Shown: in pieces, positions 17,042 through 25,283 of the stretch
Numbering within the stretch: the first letter of the stretch is position 1
Layout: the number at the start of each line of letters is the position of its first letter
NCBI RefSeq assembly: GCF_003722315.1
Contig: NZ_CP033580.1
Coordinates: 557,001 to 621,000, forward strand
DNA length: 64,000 bases
Direction: 5' to 3'
Source: Thermoanaerobacter ethanolicus JW 200
Lineage (GTDB): Bacteria; Bacillota; Thermoanaerobacteria; Thermoanaerobacterales; Thermoanaerobacteraceae
Translations under genes and position numbers: made by a program
Notes under the pieces: generated by a model
The model's input: the letters and a program-made list of their open reading frames with translations, nothing else
Databases searched by the model: none
Told to the model about the DNA's origin: nothing

Positions 17042-17791
17042 ATGGTTAAGAGGATAATTATAGGAATAATAATTTTTACAGTTTTATTTTCATTGAGTGT
17101 CCAAAGACAAGCTTTTCTTTCTTTTGATGATAATGTAGAACTTGTAAAGATGACTTTCTTAAATACGGGTGCAAAATATGAATATGCAAATATAAACGCA
17201 TGGGCAAAGATTAACAATGATTTTACATCTTTTTACAAAATAAATGAATATGTCGAAATAGCGATAAAAAACATGAATATCAATAAGCAAAAAACCAAAA
17301 TATCTCGCATTGAAGAAAACAATTTTAGACAAGTGGAAGTGGAATATACGGAAAACACTAGACATATAAACATAGCAGTTCAAAGTTTAAAAAATGGTTC
17401 AAAGAGCGAAACTTATATGTTAATAGACGAATATCTTATTAACGGTTATGACAATGCTTTAAAAGAGAAGGCACTTATAAATAATACTTTTAAAATATTC
17501 AAGATAAAACCTAAGGTAACAGTATGTTTTGTCGGAACTTTTAAAGGTAAGTTGAATAAAGAAAAAAATAGTAGTATAGTTAAATTAGTACTTGACAAAT
17601 TACATGCACAAAAAGTAGAAGGAATGGAAGATGAAAACATAATAAGTGTTTCTGCTTATTCGAGCAAATTAAAAGAATATATTAAATTAGGAAGTGAAAA
17701 AATAAATTTAAACGTAGCAATAAGATATAGTTCTTTTGATGATAAGACTTATTTGTGGGTTGCAACACCTATTATAGCTATAGAATATTAA
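17042..17791 (+). CDS. YwmB-like (DUF1779) protein
   Basis: A 249-residue protein with an N-terminal hydrophobic segment (IIIGIIIFTVLFSLSV, a signal anchor or signal peptide), then a predicted mixed alpha/beta domain. Length, the signal anchor and the place directly before murA, as in the B. subtilis ywmB-murAA-spoIID-spoIIQ group, are the basis of the call; motif evidence is weak. Function of the family is not established. ATG 17042 has GGAGGT 7 bases upstream; the nearer ATG at 17035 opens a four-codon frame only. murA begins 6 bases after the stop. Confidence 0.65.
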   Translation: MVKRIIIGIIIFTVLFSLSVQRQAFLSFDDNVELVKMTFLNTGAKYEYANINAWAKINNDFTSFYKINEYVEIAIKNMNINKQKTKISRIEENNFRQVEVEYTENTRHINIAVQSLKNGSKSETYMLIDEYLINGYDNALKEKALINNTFKIFKIKPKVTVCFVGTFKGKLNKEKNSSIVKLVLDKLHAQKVEGMEDENIISVSAYSSKLKEYIKLGSEKINLNVAIRYSSFDDKTYLWVATPIIAIEY

Positions 17792-17797
17792 AAGAAG

Positions 17798-19048
17798 GTG
17801 ATAAAAACGAAATTTATTGTTGAAAAAAGTCCACCCCTTAAAGGAAGTGTAAAAATAAGTGGAGCTAAAAATTCTGTATTACCTATAATTGCCGCTTCTT
17901 TATTATCATCAGGAGAAATAGTGCTAGACGACATACCTACTTTAGAGGATGTCAATGTCATGATAGAGTTAATTAAGCATTTTGGTGCTATATGTGAATT
18001 TGAAAATGAGAAATTAAAGATAAAAGTGGATATTAAAGATGTAGAAGCCCCATATGATTTGGTGAAGAAAATGAGAGCATCGTTTTTGGTGATGGGACCT
18101 ATACTTGCTAGGCTTGGGCATGCTAAAATTTCTATGCCAGGTGGGTGTGCTATTGGTTCTCGCCCAATAGATTTGCATTTGAAAGGATTTCAAACTTTGG
18201 GAGCAGATATTACTATAGGACATGGTTATGTAGAAGCACGAGCTAAAAAATTGACAGGCAAAAAAATTTATTTAGATTTTCCAAGTGTTGGAGCTACAGA
18301 AAACATCATGATGGCGGCAGTTTTTGCAGAAGGAGTTACTATAATAGAAAATGCTGCGGAAGAGCCGGAAATTGTTGACCTTGCCAATTTTCTCAACAAG
18401 ATGGGAGCGAATATTAAGGGTGCTGGTACAGATACAATAAGAATTGAAGGAGTAAAAGAGCTAAAAGGGGCTGAGCATACTGTCATACCAGATAGAATTG
18501 AAGCGGGGACCTTTATGGTAGCAGCTGCAATGACTGGAGGAAATGTTCTTATAGAAAATGTCATAGTGGATCACGTCAGGTCTATAATTGCGAAATTAAC
18601 AGAATGCGGAATTAAGATAACAGAAGAACCTAAAGGACTGCGAGTCAAAGGAATTAAAAATTATAAAGCGGTGGACATAAAAACTCTTCCTTATCCAGGC
18701 TTTCCTACAGATATGCAAGCTCAAATGATGGCTATGATGACAGTGGCAAAAGGGACAAGCGTTATAATAGAAACAGTTTTTGAAAATAGATTTATGCATG
18801 TGGATGAGCTAAAGCGTATGGGGGCAAATATAAAGATAGAAGGAAGAAGTGCTGTTGTTACAGGAGTAGAACATTTGACAGGTGCAGAAGTTAAAGCAAC
18901 GGATTTAAGGGCGGGAGCAGCCTTAGTATTGGCTGGACTTATTGCAGAAGGTAAAACTGAAATAAATGATATTTATCATATTGACAGAGGCTATGTAAAA
19001 ATGGAAGAAAAGTTAAAAAATCTTGGAGCAATAATATATAGGAAATAG
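17798..19048 (+). CDS. murA: UDP-N-acetylglucosamine 1-carboxyvinyltransferase
   Basis: First committed step of peptidoglycan synthesis: transfers enolpyruvate from PEP to UDP-GlcNAc. Target of fosfomycin; the reactive cysteine is C117 in [14 protein letters not shown]. Other marks are [10 protein letters not shown] and [13 protein letters not shown]. Length about 416 is normal. The start is unclear. The GTG at 17798 overlaps the only Shine-Dalgarno match (GAAGGTG, 17794-17800). If that site is used normally, initiation would fall near the ACG at 17807, giving a protein that begins with [10 protein letters not shown]. The stop is followed at once by a terminator into which a MITE has inserted. 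Confidence 0.94.
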   Translation: MIKTKFIVEKSPPLKGSVKISGAKNSVLPIIAASLLSSGEIVLDDIPTLEDVNVMIELIKHFGAICEFENEKLKIKVDIKDVEAPYDLVKKMRASFLVMGPILARLGHAKISMPGGCAIGSRPIDLHLKGFQTLGADITIGHGYVEARAKKLTGKKIYLDFPSVGATENIMMAAVFAEGVTIIENAAEEPEIVDLANFLNKMGANIKGAGTDTIRIEGVKELKGAEHTVIPDRIEAGTFMVAAAMTGGNVLIENVIVDHVRSIIAKLTECGIKITEEPKGLRVKGIKNYKAVDIKTLPYPGFPTDMQAQMMAMMTVAKGTSVIIETVFENRFMHVDELKRMGANIKIEGRSAVVTGVEHLTGAEVKATDLRAGAALVLAGLIAEGKTEINDIYHIDRGYVKMEEKLKNLGAIIYRK

Positions 19049-19068
19049 AGGCGTCATATTGACGCATT
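19048..19068 (+). repeat. Left copy of duplicated murA terminator hairpin
   Basis: GCGTCA-TAT-TGACGC is a perfect 6-bp stem directly after murA. A related copy with its T-run lies at 19332-19358 after the MITE. The 21-base copies match at 17 positions, so this duplication is older than that around the IS at 1691. Confidence 0.75.
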
Positions 19069-19331
19069 CAGACTGTAGACAAACTTTCGAAAATAGGATA
19101 TTTTGCATAAGGAACGACTTGTGACAAAGCGGCAACAAAACTTAACAAGACCAAGGGTGGAGGCAGGGCCGAAGCCAAGGAAGGCGGAGGCGGGCACTAA
19201 GACAAGGATGTCGAATGTGCCCGGTACCCTGCCGGAACCCGAAGGTCGAGTTTAGTTTTGTCGCTTTGGAACATCGGAGTGACGATGCAAAATATCCTAT
19301 TTTAAAAATTTTTGACTTTGTCAACAAACTG
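19069..19331. mobile_element. MITE-1, non-autonomous relative of the IS1182-type element
   Basis: 263 bp with ends CAGACTGTAGACAAA and TTTGTCAACAAACTG, the same termini as the complete IS at 1691-3250. Subterminal arms AGGATATTTTGCAT and GATGCAAAATATCCT are complementary. The core is GC-rich, unlike its surroundings, and forms several conserved stems shared with MITE-2: GGCAGGG (19162-19168) with CCCTGCC (19227-19233), and GGCAC (19193-19197) with GTGCC (19217-19221). No credible protein is encoded. It could be moved in trans by the IS transposase. Confidence 0.85.
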
Positions 19332-19358
19332 GAAGCGTCATATTGGCGTCTTTTTTGT
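19332..19358 (+). terminator. Right copy of the murA terminator
   Basis: GCGTCA-TAT-TGGCGT (two G-U pairs) followed by CTTTTTTG. This keeps the T-run of the original terminator downstream of the MITE. Confidence 0.7.
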
Positions 19359-19491
19359 ATACAAAAAATTTTTAAGAAATAGAAGGATTTTTTTATATTT
19401 TGAAGAATAATATAGTGTAGTATAAATTGTGTATAGTTTTTAAATGTAAATGTTTAATTAGACACAAATAGAGGGGGGATGACATAAAAGG

Positions 19492-19527
19492 ACAAAATTT
19501 GTTAAATTTTGTTCAAAATCATTTTGA
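19492..19527. promoter_or_regulatory. Two adjacent operator-like dyads before the OPT gene
   Basis: ACAAAATTT-GTT-AAATTTTGT (19492-19512) and TCAAAA-TCA-TTTTGA (19513-19527) lie end to end, directly upstream of the ribosome-binding site. They look like sites for a dimeric regulator, but the factor is unknown. Confidence 0.45.
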
Positions 19528-19541
19528 ATAGGAGGATTAAA

Positions 19542-21491
19542 ATGGCCAAAGCACAAGGTTCAGAAAAGAGAAAATTGTCTCATGATGCTTACGGTGGAGT
19601 GCATGGTAGTGAATATATTCCCTTTATACCGGCAGATAAAGCACTTCCAGAACTTACAGCTGTGGCAGTCATAGTTGGCAGCTTATTTGCTATACTTTTT
19701 GCTGCTGCAAATGCCTACTTAGGTTTAAAAGCTGGGATGACAATTAGTGCCGCTATCCCGGCTGCAGTATTAGCAACGGCTTTATTAAAAGGTGTTTTTA
19801 AGCGAGATAGCATATTAGAGTCAAACTTAGTGATGGCTATTGCTGCAACAGGTGAAAGCCTGGCGGGTGGCATCATATTTACTCTTCCTGCTATTATTTT
19901 GTGGGGATTCGAGGACCAATTTACTTTAATTAGAATTGTTTTTGTCGTTTTAGTAGGTGGACTTTTAGGTGCTTTATTTGTAATTCCTTTAAGAAGATAT
20001 TTGACAGTTGAAGAACATGGCAAACTTATCTATCCTGAAGGAATGGCTGCTGCTGAAGTACTTGTGACCAGCAATCAGGGTGGAACAGGCTTTATGACAG
20101 TTTTATCAGGCATGTTAGTAGGTGGAATTTACAAGCTTTTATCTGGTGGCTTTGGAATATGGTCAGAAAACCCTTCTTGGGTTATAAAGAGGTTTGAAAG
20201 TACGGAAGTAGGTGTAAATGTACTTGCTTCTTTAATGGGTGTTGGCTTTATTGTTGGTTTGGATGTAGCACTTTACATGTTGGCTGGTAGTGTTCTTGCT
20301 TGGTTAGGGTTAATACCTCTTATAAAATTCTTTGGGGCAGGACTTACCACCCCAGTATACCCTGCTACGGACCTTATTAAAGATATGTCTGCGGGTGCCA
20401 TATGGAGTAAATATATTAGGTATATAGGTGCAGGTGGCGTTTTAGCAGGAGGTTTCATAAGTTTAATAAAAGCTCTTCCTACGATAGTAAAAGCTTTTAG
20501 AGAATCAATGGTAGGGTTAGGAATGAAAGGCAAAGATGTTAAAAGGACAGATATTGATGTTTCCTTAACGTGGGTAATATTTGGAGCGGCCTTTGTATTT
20601 TTTGTAGCATGGTTAGCACCTTCTCTTGGTGTTACTGCATTAGGAAGTTTGTTAGCAATATTGTTTGCCTTCTTCTTTGCAGTTGTATCCGCAAGAATTA
20701 CAGGACTGGTAGGAGTTTCTAACAATCCTGTGTCTGGTATGACAATAGCTACATTGCTCATTGTAACATCTGCTTTGAAACTTATTGGGGTTGTTGGAAA
20801 CGAAGGGATGGTAATAGCTATTACCATTGGGGGTATAGTATGTGTTGCTACTGCTATAGCTGGAGCAAATGCACAATCTCTGAAGACTACTTTTATTATA
20901 GGTGGAACTCCCAAATATGTTGAGATATTTACCTATGTTGGTATAATAGCCGCCTCAGTATTTGCTGGATTAATTTTAATACTTTTAAATAATGCCTACG
21001 GTTTCGGCTCAAAAGATATTCCAGCGCCTCAAGCTACCATCATGTCAATGGTTGTAAAAGGCATTATGACAGGTGACTTGCCTTGGACCTTTATAATAGC
21101 AGGTGTTTTTATGGGGATAATGGCGGAGATGATGCACGTTCCTGTACTGCCATTTGCATTAGGACTTTATTTGCCTTTTGAATTAAGTGCCGCTATTGCA
21201 GTTGGTGGTATAATAAGATGGATAGTTGATCAACGTTACAGGAAAAACGAAAAATTGCAAAAAGAAAAAGTGGAAAAAGGTATTCTCATTGCCTCAGGAC
21301 TTGTTGCTGGAGATGCCTTAATGGGACTTATTATTGCTGCTTTTGTGGCTTTAAAGATAAATATAGATTTTGCTTCTAATTGGATTACAAATACCTCATC
21401 GTTTGCACCGTGGTTTTCATTAATAATGTTCTTGTTAGTTGGATTGTTCCTATATTTATACACTTGTAAGAATGATAAAGAAGAGGCTTAA
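19542..21491 (+). CDS. OPT family oligopeptide transporter
   Basis: A 649-residue polytopic membrane protein of the oligopeptide transporter superfamily (the shorter bacterial form). About 14-16 hydrophobic segments are present, with the family motifs NAYLGLKAGMTISAAIPAAV near the start, EGMAAAEVL, SNNPVSGMTIATLL in the middle, and MHVPVLPFALGLYLPFELSAAIAVGGIIRW near the end. Substrates of bacterial members are peptides or metal chelates; this one is unknown. ATG 19542 has AGGAGG 6 bases upstream. Two operator-like dyads precede it. It is first in the accessory block that separates murA from spoIID. A hairpin lies between it and the PqqD-like gene. Confidence 0.9.
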   Translation: MAKAQGSEKRKLSHDAYGGVHGSEYIPFIPADKALPELTAVAVIVGSLFAILFAAANAYLGLKAGMTISAAIPAAVLATALLKGVFKRDSILESNLVMAIAATGESLAGGIIFTLPAIILWGFEDQFTLIRIVFVVLVGGLLGALFVIPLRRYLTVEEHGKLIYPEGMAAAEVLVTSNQGGTGFMTVLSGMLVGGIYKLLSGGFGIWSENPSWVIKRFESTEVGVNVLASLMGVGFIVGLDVALYMLAGSVLAWLGLIPLIKFFGAGLTTPVYPATDLIKDMSAGAIWSKYIRYIGAGGVLAGGFISLIKALPTIVKAFRESMVGLGMKGKDVKRTDIDVSLTWVIFGAAFVFFVAWLAPSLGVTALGSLLAILFAFFFAVVSARITGLVGVSNNPVSGMTIATLLIVTSALKLIGVVGNEGMVIAITIGGIVCVATAIAGANAQSLKTTFIIGGTPKYVEIFTYVGIIAASVFAGLILILLNNAYGFGSKDIPAPQATIMSMVVKGIMTGDLPWTFIIAGVFMGIMAEMMHVPVLPFALGLYLPFELSAAIAVGGIIRWIVDQRYRKNEKLQKEKVEKGILIASGLVAGDALMGLIIAAFVALKINIDFASNWITNTSSFAPWFSLIMFLLVGLFLYLYTCKNDKEEA

Positions 21492-21494
21492 AAA

Positions 21495-21527
21495 ATCAAC
21501 ACTCCCATCTAAAGTGGGAGTGTTGAT
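21495..21527 (+). terminator. Strong hairpin between the OPT and PqqD-like genes
   Basis: ATCAACACTCCCA (21495-21507) pairs perfectly over 13 bp with TGGGAGTGTTGAT (21515-21527). There is no T-run, so it may be a weak terminator, an attenuator or an mRNA-stabilising structure. Confidence 0.6.
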
Positions 21528-21544
21528 TGTAAAGGGTGGAAGAG

Positions 21545-21907
21545 ATGAAAAGCAAAGGAAAAAAGAGCGACAATTTCTTGCTTTATGTACCTCATCGTAG
21601 TGATAAGGTAGAATGGGAAAATAGGAAAGGAAAAGTAGTGTTTATATTTCATCATAACAAATTGATTGAAAAAACAGTGAGGCTTTTTGTTAAAAGGCCA
21701 AAGACCACTACTTTAGAGTTAGATGAAATAGGAAGTGCTGTATGGAATTTAATAGATGGTGAGAGGAATGTTTATGAAATAGGGCAAAAACTAAAAGAAA
21801 AATTTGGAGATGAAGTTGAGCCTCTTTATGAAAGGTTGATAATGTTTATAAGATATCTTAACAGAAGAGGATGGATATATTTTTCAAGGAGTGGACATTC
21901 TAAATAA
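21545..21907 (+). CDS. PqqD-like protein (RiPP recognition element fold)
   Basis: A 120-residue protein. The central part (TVRLFVKRPKTTTLELDEIG then SAVWNLIDGERNVYEIGQKL, and the following helix) matches the PqqD winged-helix pattern: a conserved LDEIGSAVWNLIDG turn followed by two helices. PqqD-type domains bind leader peptides of ribosomally made, modified peptides or act as chaperones in cofactor synthesis. No precursor peptide, radical SAM enzyme or pqq gene is seen next to it, so its partner is unknown. ATG 21545 follows AAAGGGTGG by 5 bases. It sits 53 bases after a peptide transporter gene. Confidence 0.75.
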   Translation: MKSKGKKSDNFLLYVPHRSDKVEWENRKGKVVFIFHHNKLIEKTVRLFVKRPKTTTLELDEIGSAVWNLIDGERNVYEIGQKLKEKFGDEVEPLYERLIMFIRYLNRRGWIYFSRSGHSK

Positions 21908-21958
21908 AAAGATAGTATGTTGTTTGCTTAAAAATTTTTATGATTTCTATTTTTTGTT

Positions 21959-21985
21959 GAAGGATTTTTAGTATTTTTGTAGAAT
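21959..21985 (+). promoter_or_regulatory. Sigma-H type promoter of ald
   Basis: GAAGGATTT (21959-21967), an 11-base spacer and GTAGAAT (21979-21985). This fits RNAGGAWWW-N11-RNNGAAT at every defined position, with the same -10 as the receiver gene promoter at 1239. It lies 50 bases before alanine dehydrogenase. Confidence 0.65.
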
Positions 21986-22035
21986 TAATATATTGAAAAG
22001 GTTTTGGCAAAAGATTGATAAAGGGGAGATAGAAT

Positions 22036-23160
22036 ATGAAAATTGGTGTTCCCAAAGAGATAAAAACTGCAGAAGCTCGTGTGGCTATTACTCCTGCGGG
22101 AGTGGAAGCTTTTATAAAAAATGGACATGAAGTATATATTGAAAAAAGTGCAGGAATGGGAAGTGGCATAACTGATGAAGAATATGCAAAGGCTGGCGCT
22201 AAAATACTTTCTACTGCAAAAGAAGTATTTGATGTAGCAGATATGATAATGAAAGTAAAAGAACCGCAGCCAAGCGAATATGACTATTTCAAAGAAGAAC
22301 AGGTTCTTTTTACTTATCTTCATTTAGCTCCTGATAAACAACAAACAGAAGCTCTATTGAGGAAAAAAGTGGTAGGAATTGCTTATGAGACAGTACAACT
22401 AGATAATGGAGCTCTTCCTCTTTTGACTCCCATGAGTGAAGTAGCTGGAAGGATGTCGGTGACAATAGGAGCTTATCTTCTCACCAACATAAATGAAGGA
22501 AGAGGAATTGTAATGGGGGGAGTCCCAGGAGTGGAGCCAGCAGAAGTGGTAATAATAGGTGGGGGAACAGTAGGTACAAATGCAGCCAAGGTAGCTGTGG
22601 GGATGGGAGCAAGAGTTACAATATTGGATGTAAATCCTGCAAGACTTGCATATCTTGATGACATATTTGGAGGACGAGTTACAACTTTGATGTCAAATAG
22701 TTTTAATATTGCTCAGAGTGTGAAAAAAGCTGACTTGTTGATAGGAGCAGTTTTGATACCTGGAGCAAAAGCACCAAAGCTTGTGACAGAAGAAATGGTA
22801 AAGACGATGAAGAAAGGTGCAGTAATAGTGGATGTTGCAATAGACCAAGGTGGTTGTATAGAGACCTGTGATAGAACGACTTCTCACAAAGACCCGTACT
22901 TTATAAAACATGGAGTAGTACATTATTCTGTGCCTAACATTCCAGGAGCTGTTCCGAGAACCTCTACTTTTGCTTTAACTAACGTAACATTGCCTTATGC
23001 TTTAGAAATAGCAAATAAAGGATATAAGAAGGCTCTACTTGAGAATAAAGCTTTATTAAAAGGATTAAATGTTTATAAAGGAATGGTAACATACAAACCT
23101 GTTGCAGATGCTCAAGGTTTAGAGTATGTCGATCCTGTTGAAGCTTTAGATAAAGAGTAA
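22036..23160 (+). CDS. ald: Alanine dehydrogenase
   Basis: NAD-dependent oxidative deamination of L-alanine to pyruvate and ammonia, or the reverse. The 374-residue protein has the N-terminal [17 protein letters not shown], the substrate residues in [10 protein letters not shown] and LHLAPDK, and the NAD-binding loop [23 protein letters not shown] 22036 follows AGGGGAGAT. In B. subtilis ald (spoVN) is needed for normal sporulation, and the sigma-H promoter here would fit such a link. A strong terminator follows. Confidence 0.96.
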   Translation: MKIGVPKEIKTAEARVAITPAGVEAFIKNGHEVYIEKSAGMGSGITDEEYAKAGAKILSTAKEVFDVADMIMKVKEPQPSEYDYFKEEQVLFTYLHLAPDKQQTEALLRKKVVGIAYETVQLDNGALPLLTPMSEVAGRMSVTIGAYLLTNINEGRGIVMGGVPGVEPAEVVIIGGGTVGTNAAKVAVGMGARVTILDVNPARLAYLDDIFGGRVTTLMSNSFNIAQSVKKADLLIGAVLIPGAKAPKLVTEEMVKTMKKGAVIVDVAIDQGGCIETCDRTTSHKDPYFIKHGVVHYSVPNIPGAVPRTSTFALTNVTLPYALEIANKGYKKALLENKALLKGLNVYKGMVTYKPVADAQGLEYVDPVEALDKE

Positions 23161-23182
23161 GATTTTCTGAATGAAAATATCT

Positions 23183-23217
23183 ACCTCTCACAAAGAAATT
23201 TTGTGGGAGGTTTTTTG
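23183..23217 (+). terminator. Terminator after ald
   Basis: ACCTCTCACAAA pairs with TTTTGTGGGAGGT around GAAA, followed by TTTTTTG. Confidence 0.88.
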
Positions 23218-23246
23218 TTGTTTACTAAAAAATCTCATGTTATAAT
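23218..23246 (+). promoter_or_regulatory. Sigma-A promoter of the PEP/pyruvate-binding protein gene
   Basis: TTGTTT (23218-23223), a 17-base spacer and TATAAT (23241-23246). The -35 abuts the T-run of the ald terminator. The predicted start near 23253 supports ATG 23283 as the translation start. Confidence 0.6.
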
Positions 23247-23282
23247 TTGTGTAAAGTTAAAATGTCAATAGGCGGTGAAAAA

Positions 23283-24983
23283 ATGGCTGGGACTTTATTA
23301 TATAAAGATTATGATCCTCGCTTGAATAAAAAAAATAATGAGAGAATTTTTGGAGAAGGGCATATTGGAGGGAAAGCTTCGGGACTTTGTTTTGCAGAAG
23401 AAGTATTAGAAAAATATAACGATGTTTTTAAGCAAAGTGTAAAAATACCTGAAAGCTTTTTTATAGCTACTGATTATTATCAAATGTTTTTAGATTATAA
23501 TAATTTGAGTGATATAACGGAAGATACTCCTTATGAGGAAGTAGAAATGAGATTTAGAGAAGCTAAATTTCCTCCAGAATATAAAAAAATGCTGACAGAG
23601 ATTTTAAATAAAATGTATTATCCTTTAGCTGTGAGGTCTTCTTCTTTATTAGAAGATAATGTAAAATATTCTTTCGCTGGCAAGTATTATACCACTTTTA
23701 TTCCTAACAAAGGTACAGATAGAGAAAGGCTTAAACAATTAGAAAAAGCTATTAAAGAGATTTATGTAAGCGTATATGGCCCAGATGCTGTCGCATATAG
23801 GAGAAAACATGCTCCTGATCAAAAAGAATTAATGGGGGTAATTGTGCAACAACTGATAGGTTCACAAAAAGGCATGTACTTTTATCCAGAGGTTTCTGGA
23901 GTAGGCTTCTCTCGAAACTACAGACGGTGGACTGACAGAATTAAAATAGAAGATGGAGTTGTGAGATTAGTTTTTGGCTTAGGGACAAAGTGTACAGGTA
24001 GAGGATATGCGAGAATTTTTTCTCTAACTAATTTGCGCTTACGACCCGAAGGCAATAATCCTAAAGAAATTGCCAAAAATTCACAAGAAGCTTTTGATGT
24101 ATTAAATTTAATCACAGGAGAAGTAGATACTTATAACATCAATGAAACACCTCAATTTTTAGCTTATCATGAAAAAATAGGTGATATTGTTCAAATATAT
24201 TCAAAAAGAGAAAATGCGATTTTTGACATAAATATGCTAAATAGCAGTGATGCCTCTAATAAATATATCTTTACATTTGAAAATTTTTCCAGAAGGCATA
24301 AAGGATTTTTTAATATAATTTCTAAACTATTTAAGTATCTCGAAGAAGAGATGGAAATGGCGGTTGATATTGAATTCACTTATGACTTAAAAAAAGGCGA
24401 ATTTTATCTTCTTCAAACACGACCATTGAGTTCTTACGAAAGTTTCAGAAAAGTCCACATTCCTAAGGATATTGAAAAAAAATGTGTCTTGTTGAAAGGG
24501 GATAGGATGCTTACAAATGGCATCTTGAAAAACATAAGATATATAGTATACGTAGACCATGAAGTTTATAGCCAATATAAAGATAAACATGAAATTGCGA
24601 GAATAATAGGTAGACTCAATAAAAGTATAGGAGACAAATACATTCTTGTAGGTCCGGGAAGATGGGGGTCCTCCAATCCCTATTTAGGGGTACCTGTTAT
24701 ATACAACGAGATATCTAATGCCGCTATGATTGTAGAACTTGGAATAAAAAATGGCGATTTTATGCCGGAACTTTCTTATGGTACACACTTTTTTGCTGAT
24801 TTAGATGTAGACAATATTTTGTATATGCCAGTTTTTGATGGATATGAAAATAACATTTTTAACGAAGAATGGTTTAAAAAAGGGGCATATATCGACACAG
24901 GAGTAAAAATTTTTGAAGGACGGTTCGACGCCTATTTAGATGGAGATAAAATGATAGGATATGTGATAGCACAAGAAAAATAA
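23283..24983 (+). CDS. PEP/pyruvate-binding (PPDK N-terminal-like) protein
   Basis: A 566-residue protein. The first part (about 20-390) resembles the ATP-grasp nucleotide-binding domain of pyruvate phosphate dikinase and PEP synthase: EGHIGGKASGLCFAEE, YPLAVRSSSLLEDN and SFAGKYYTTF, and VSGVGFSRN. The swivelling phosphohistidine domain and the PEP-utilising barrel of those enzymes are absent. The C-terminal 150 residues (VGPGRWGSSNPYLGVPVIYNEI, LSYGTHFFADLDVDN) form a separate conserved region I cannot name. Its reaction is therefore unknown; a phosphotransfer or nucleotide-dependent role is an inference. ATG 23283 is preferred (GGCGGTG upstream). Confidence 0.8.
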   Translation: MAGTLLYKDYDPRLNKKNNERIFGEGHIGGKASGLCFAEEVLEKYNDVFKQSVKIPESFFIATDYYQMFLDYNNLSDITEDTPYEEVEMRFREAKFPPEYKKMLTEILNKMYYPLAVRSSSLLEDNVKYSFAGKYYTTFIPNKGTDRERLKQLEKAIKEIYVSVYGPDAVAYRRKHAPDQKELMGVIVQQLIGSQKGMYFYPEVSGVGFSRNYRRWTDRIKIEDGVVRLVFGLGTKCTGRGYARIFSLTNLRLRPEGNNPKEIAKNSQEAFDVLNLITGEVDTYNINETPQFLAYHEKIGDIVQIYSKRENAIFDINMLNSSDASNKYIFTFENFSRRHKGFFNIISKLFKYLEEEMEMAVDIEFTYDLKKGEFYLLQTRPLSSYESFRKVHIPKDIEKKCVLLKGDRMLTNGILKNIRYIVYVDHEVYSQYKDKHEIARIIGRLNKSIGDKYILVGPGRWGSSNPYLGVPVIYNEISNAAMIVELGIKNGDFMPELSYGTHFFADLDVDNILYMPVFDGYENNIFNEEWFKKGAYIDTGVKIFEGRFDAYLDGDKMIGYVIAQEK

Positions 24984-25065
24984 AAAAGTCGATTTATGTA
25001 TAAAAAGATATAAAAATAACAAAAAATGAGACTTAAGTCCTATTTAAAGTACCAAAATAATGTAA

Positions 25066-25165
25066 TATAATTTAAACTGTAAGAATGATTCCCCTTTTCC
25101 CCATAAAATTTAATATATTCTGCACCCCCAACCCATATAGGCTGCTTTAAAGCAGCTATTTTTTT
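25066..25165 (+). promoter_or_regulatory. Promoter-terminator leader before the surface operon
   Basis: TATAAT (25066-25071) with a weak TTTAAA 17 bases upstream is followed by a C-rich stretch and a hairpin (GCTGCTTTAAAGCAGC 25141-25156) with seven T. No open frame lies between. It may be a small RNA, or an attenuated second promoter for the surface genes. Confidence 0.4.
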
Positions 25166-25173
25166 GTTTTTGC

Positions 25174-25201
25174 TAAAGTTTAGCCTTTAAAATGCCGATA
25201 A
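25174..25201 (+). promoter_or_regulatory. Sigma-D (sigma-28) promoter of the TIG/SLH surface operon
   Basis: TAAAGTTT (25174-25181), a 12-base spacer and GCCGATAA (25194-25201). The -10 is the full sigma-28 consensus and the -35 is also consensus; the TAAA-to-GCCGATAA spacing is 16. It lies 83 bases before the first surface-protein start, downstream of a terminator. Confidence 0.75.
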
Positions 25202-25283
25202 ATAAGGTTAGAGGGGTGTTTTGAGAATTGTTTCACATAGAACATTTTACCATTTATTCATAAATCTGAGAGGAGCATGTCGA

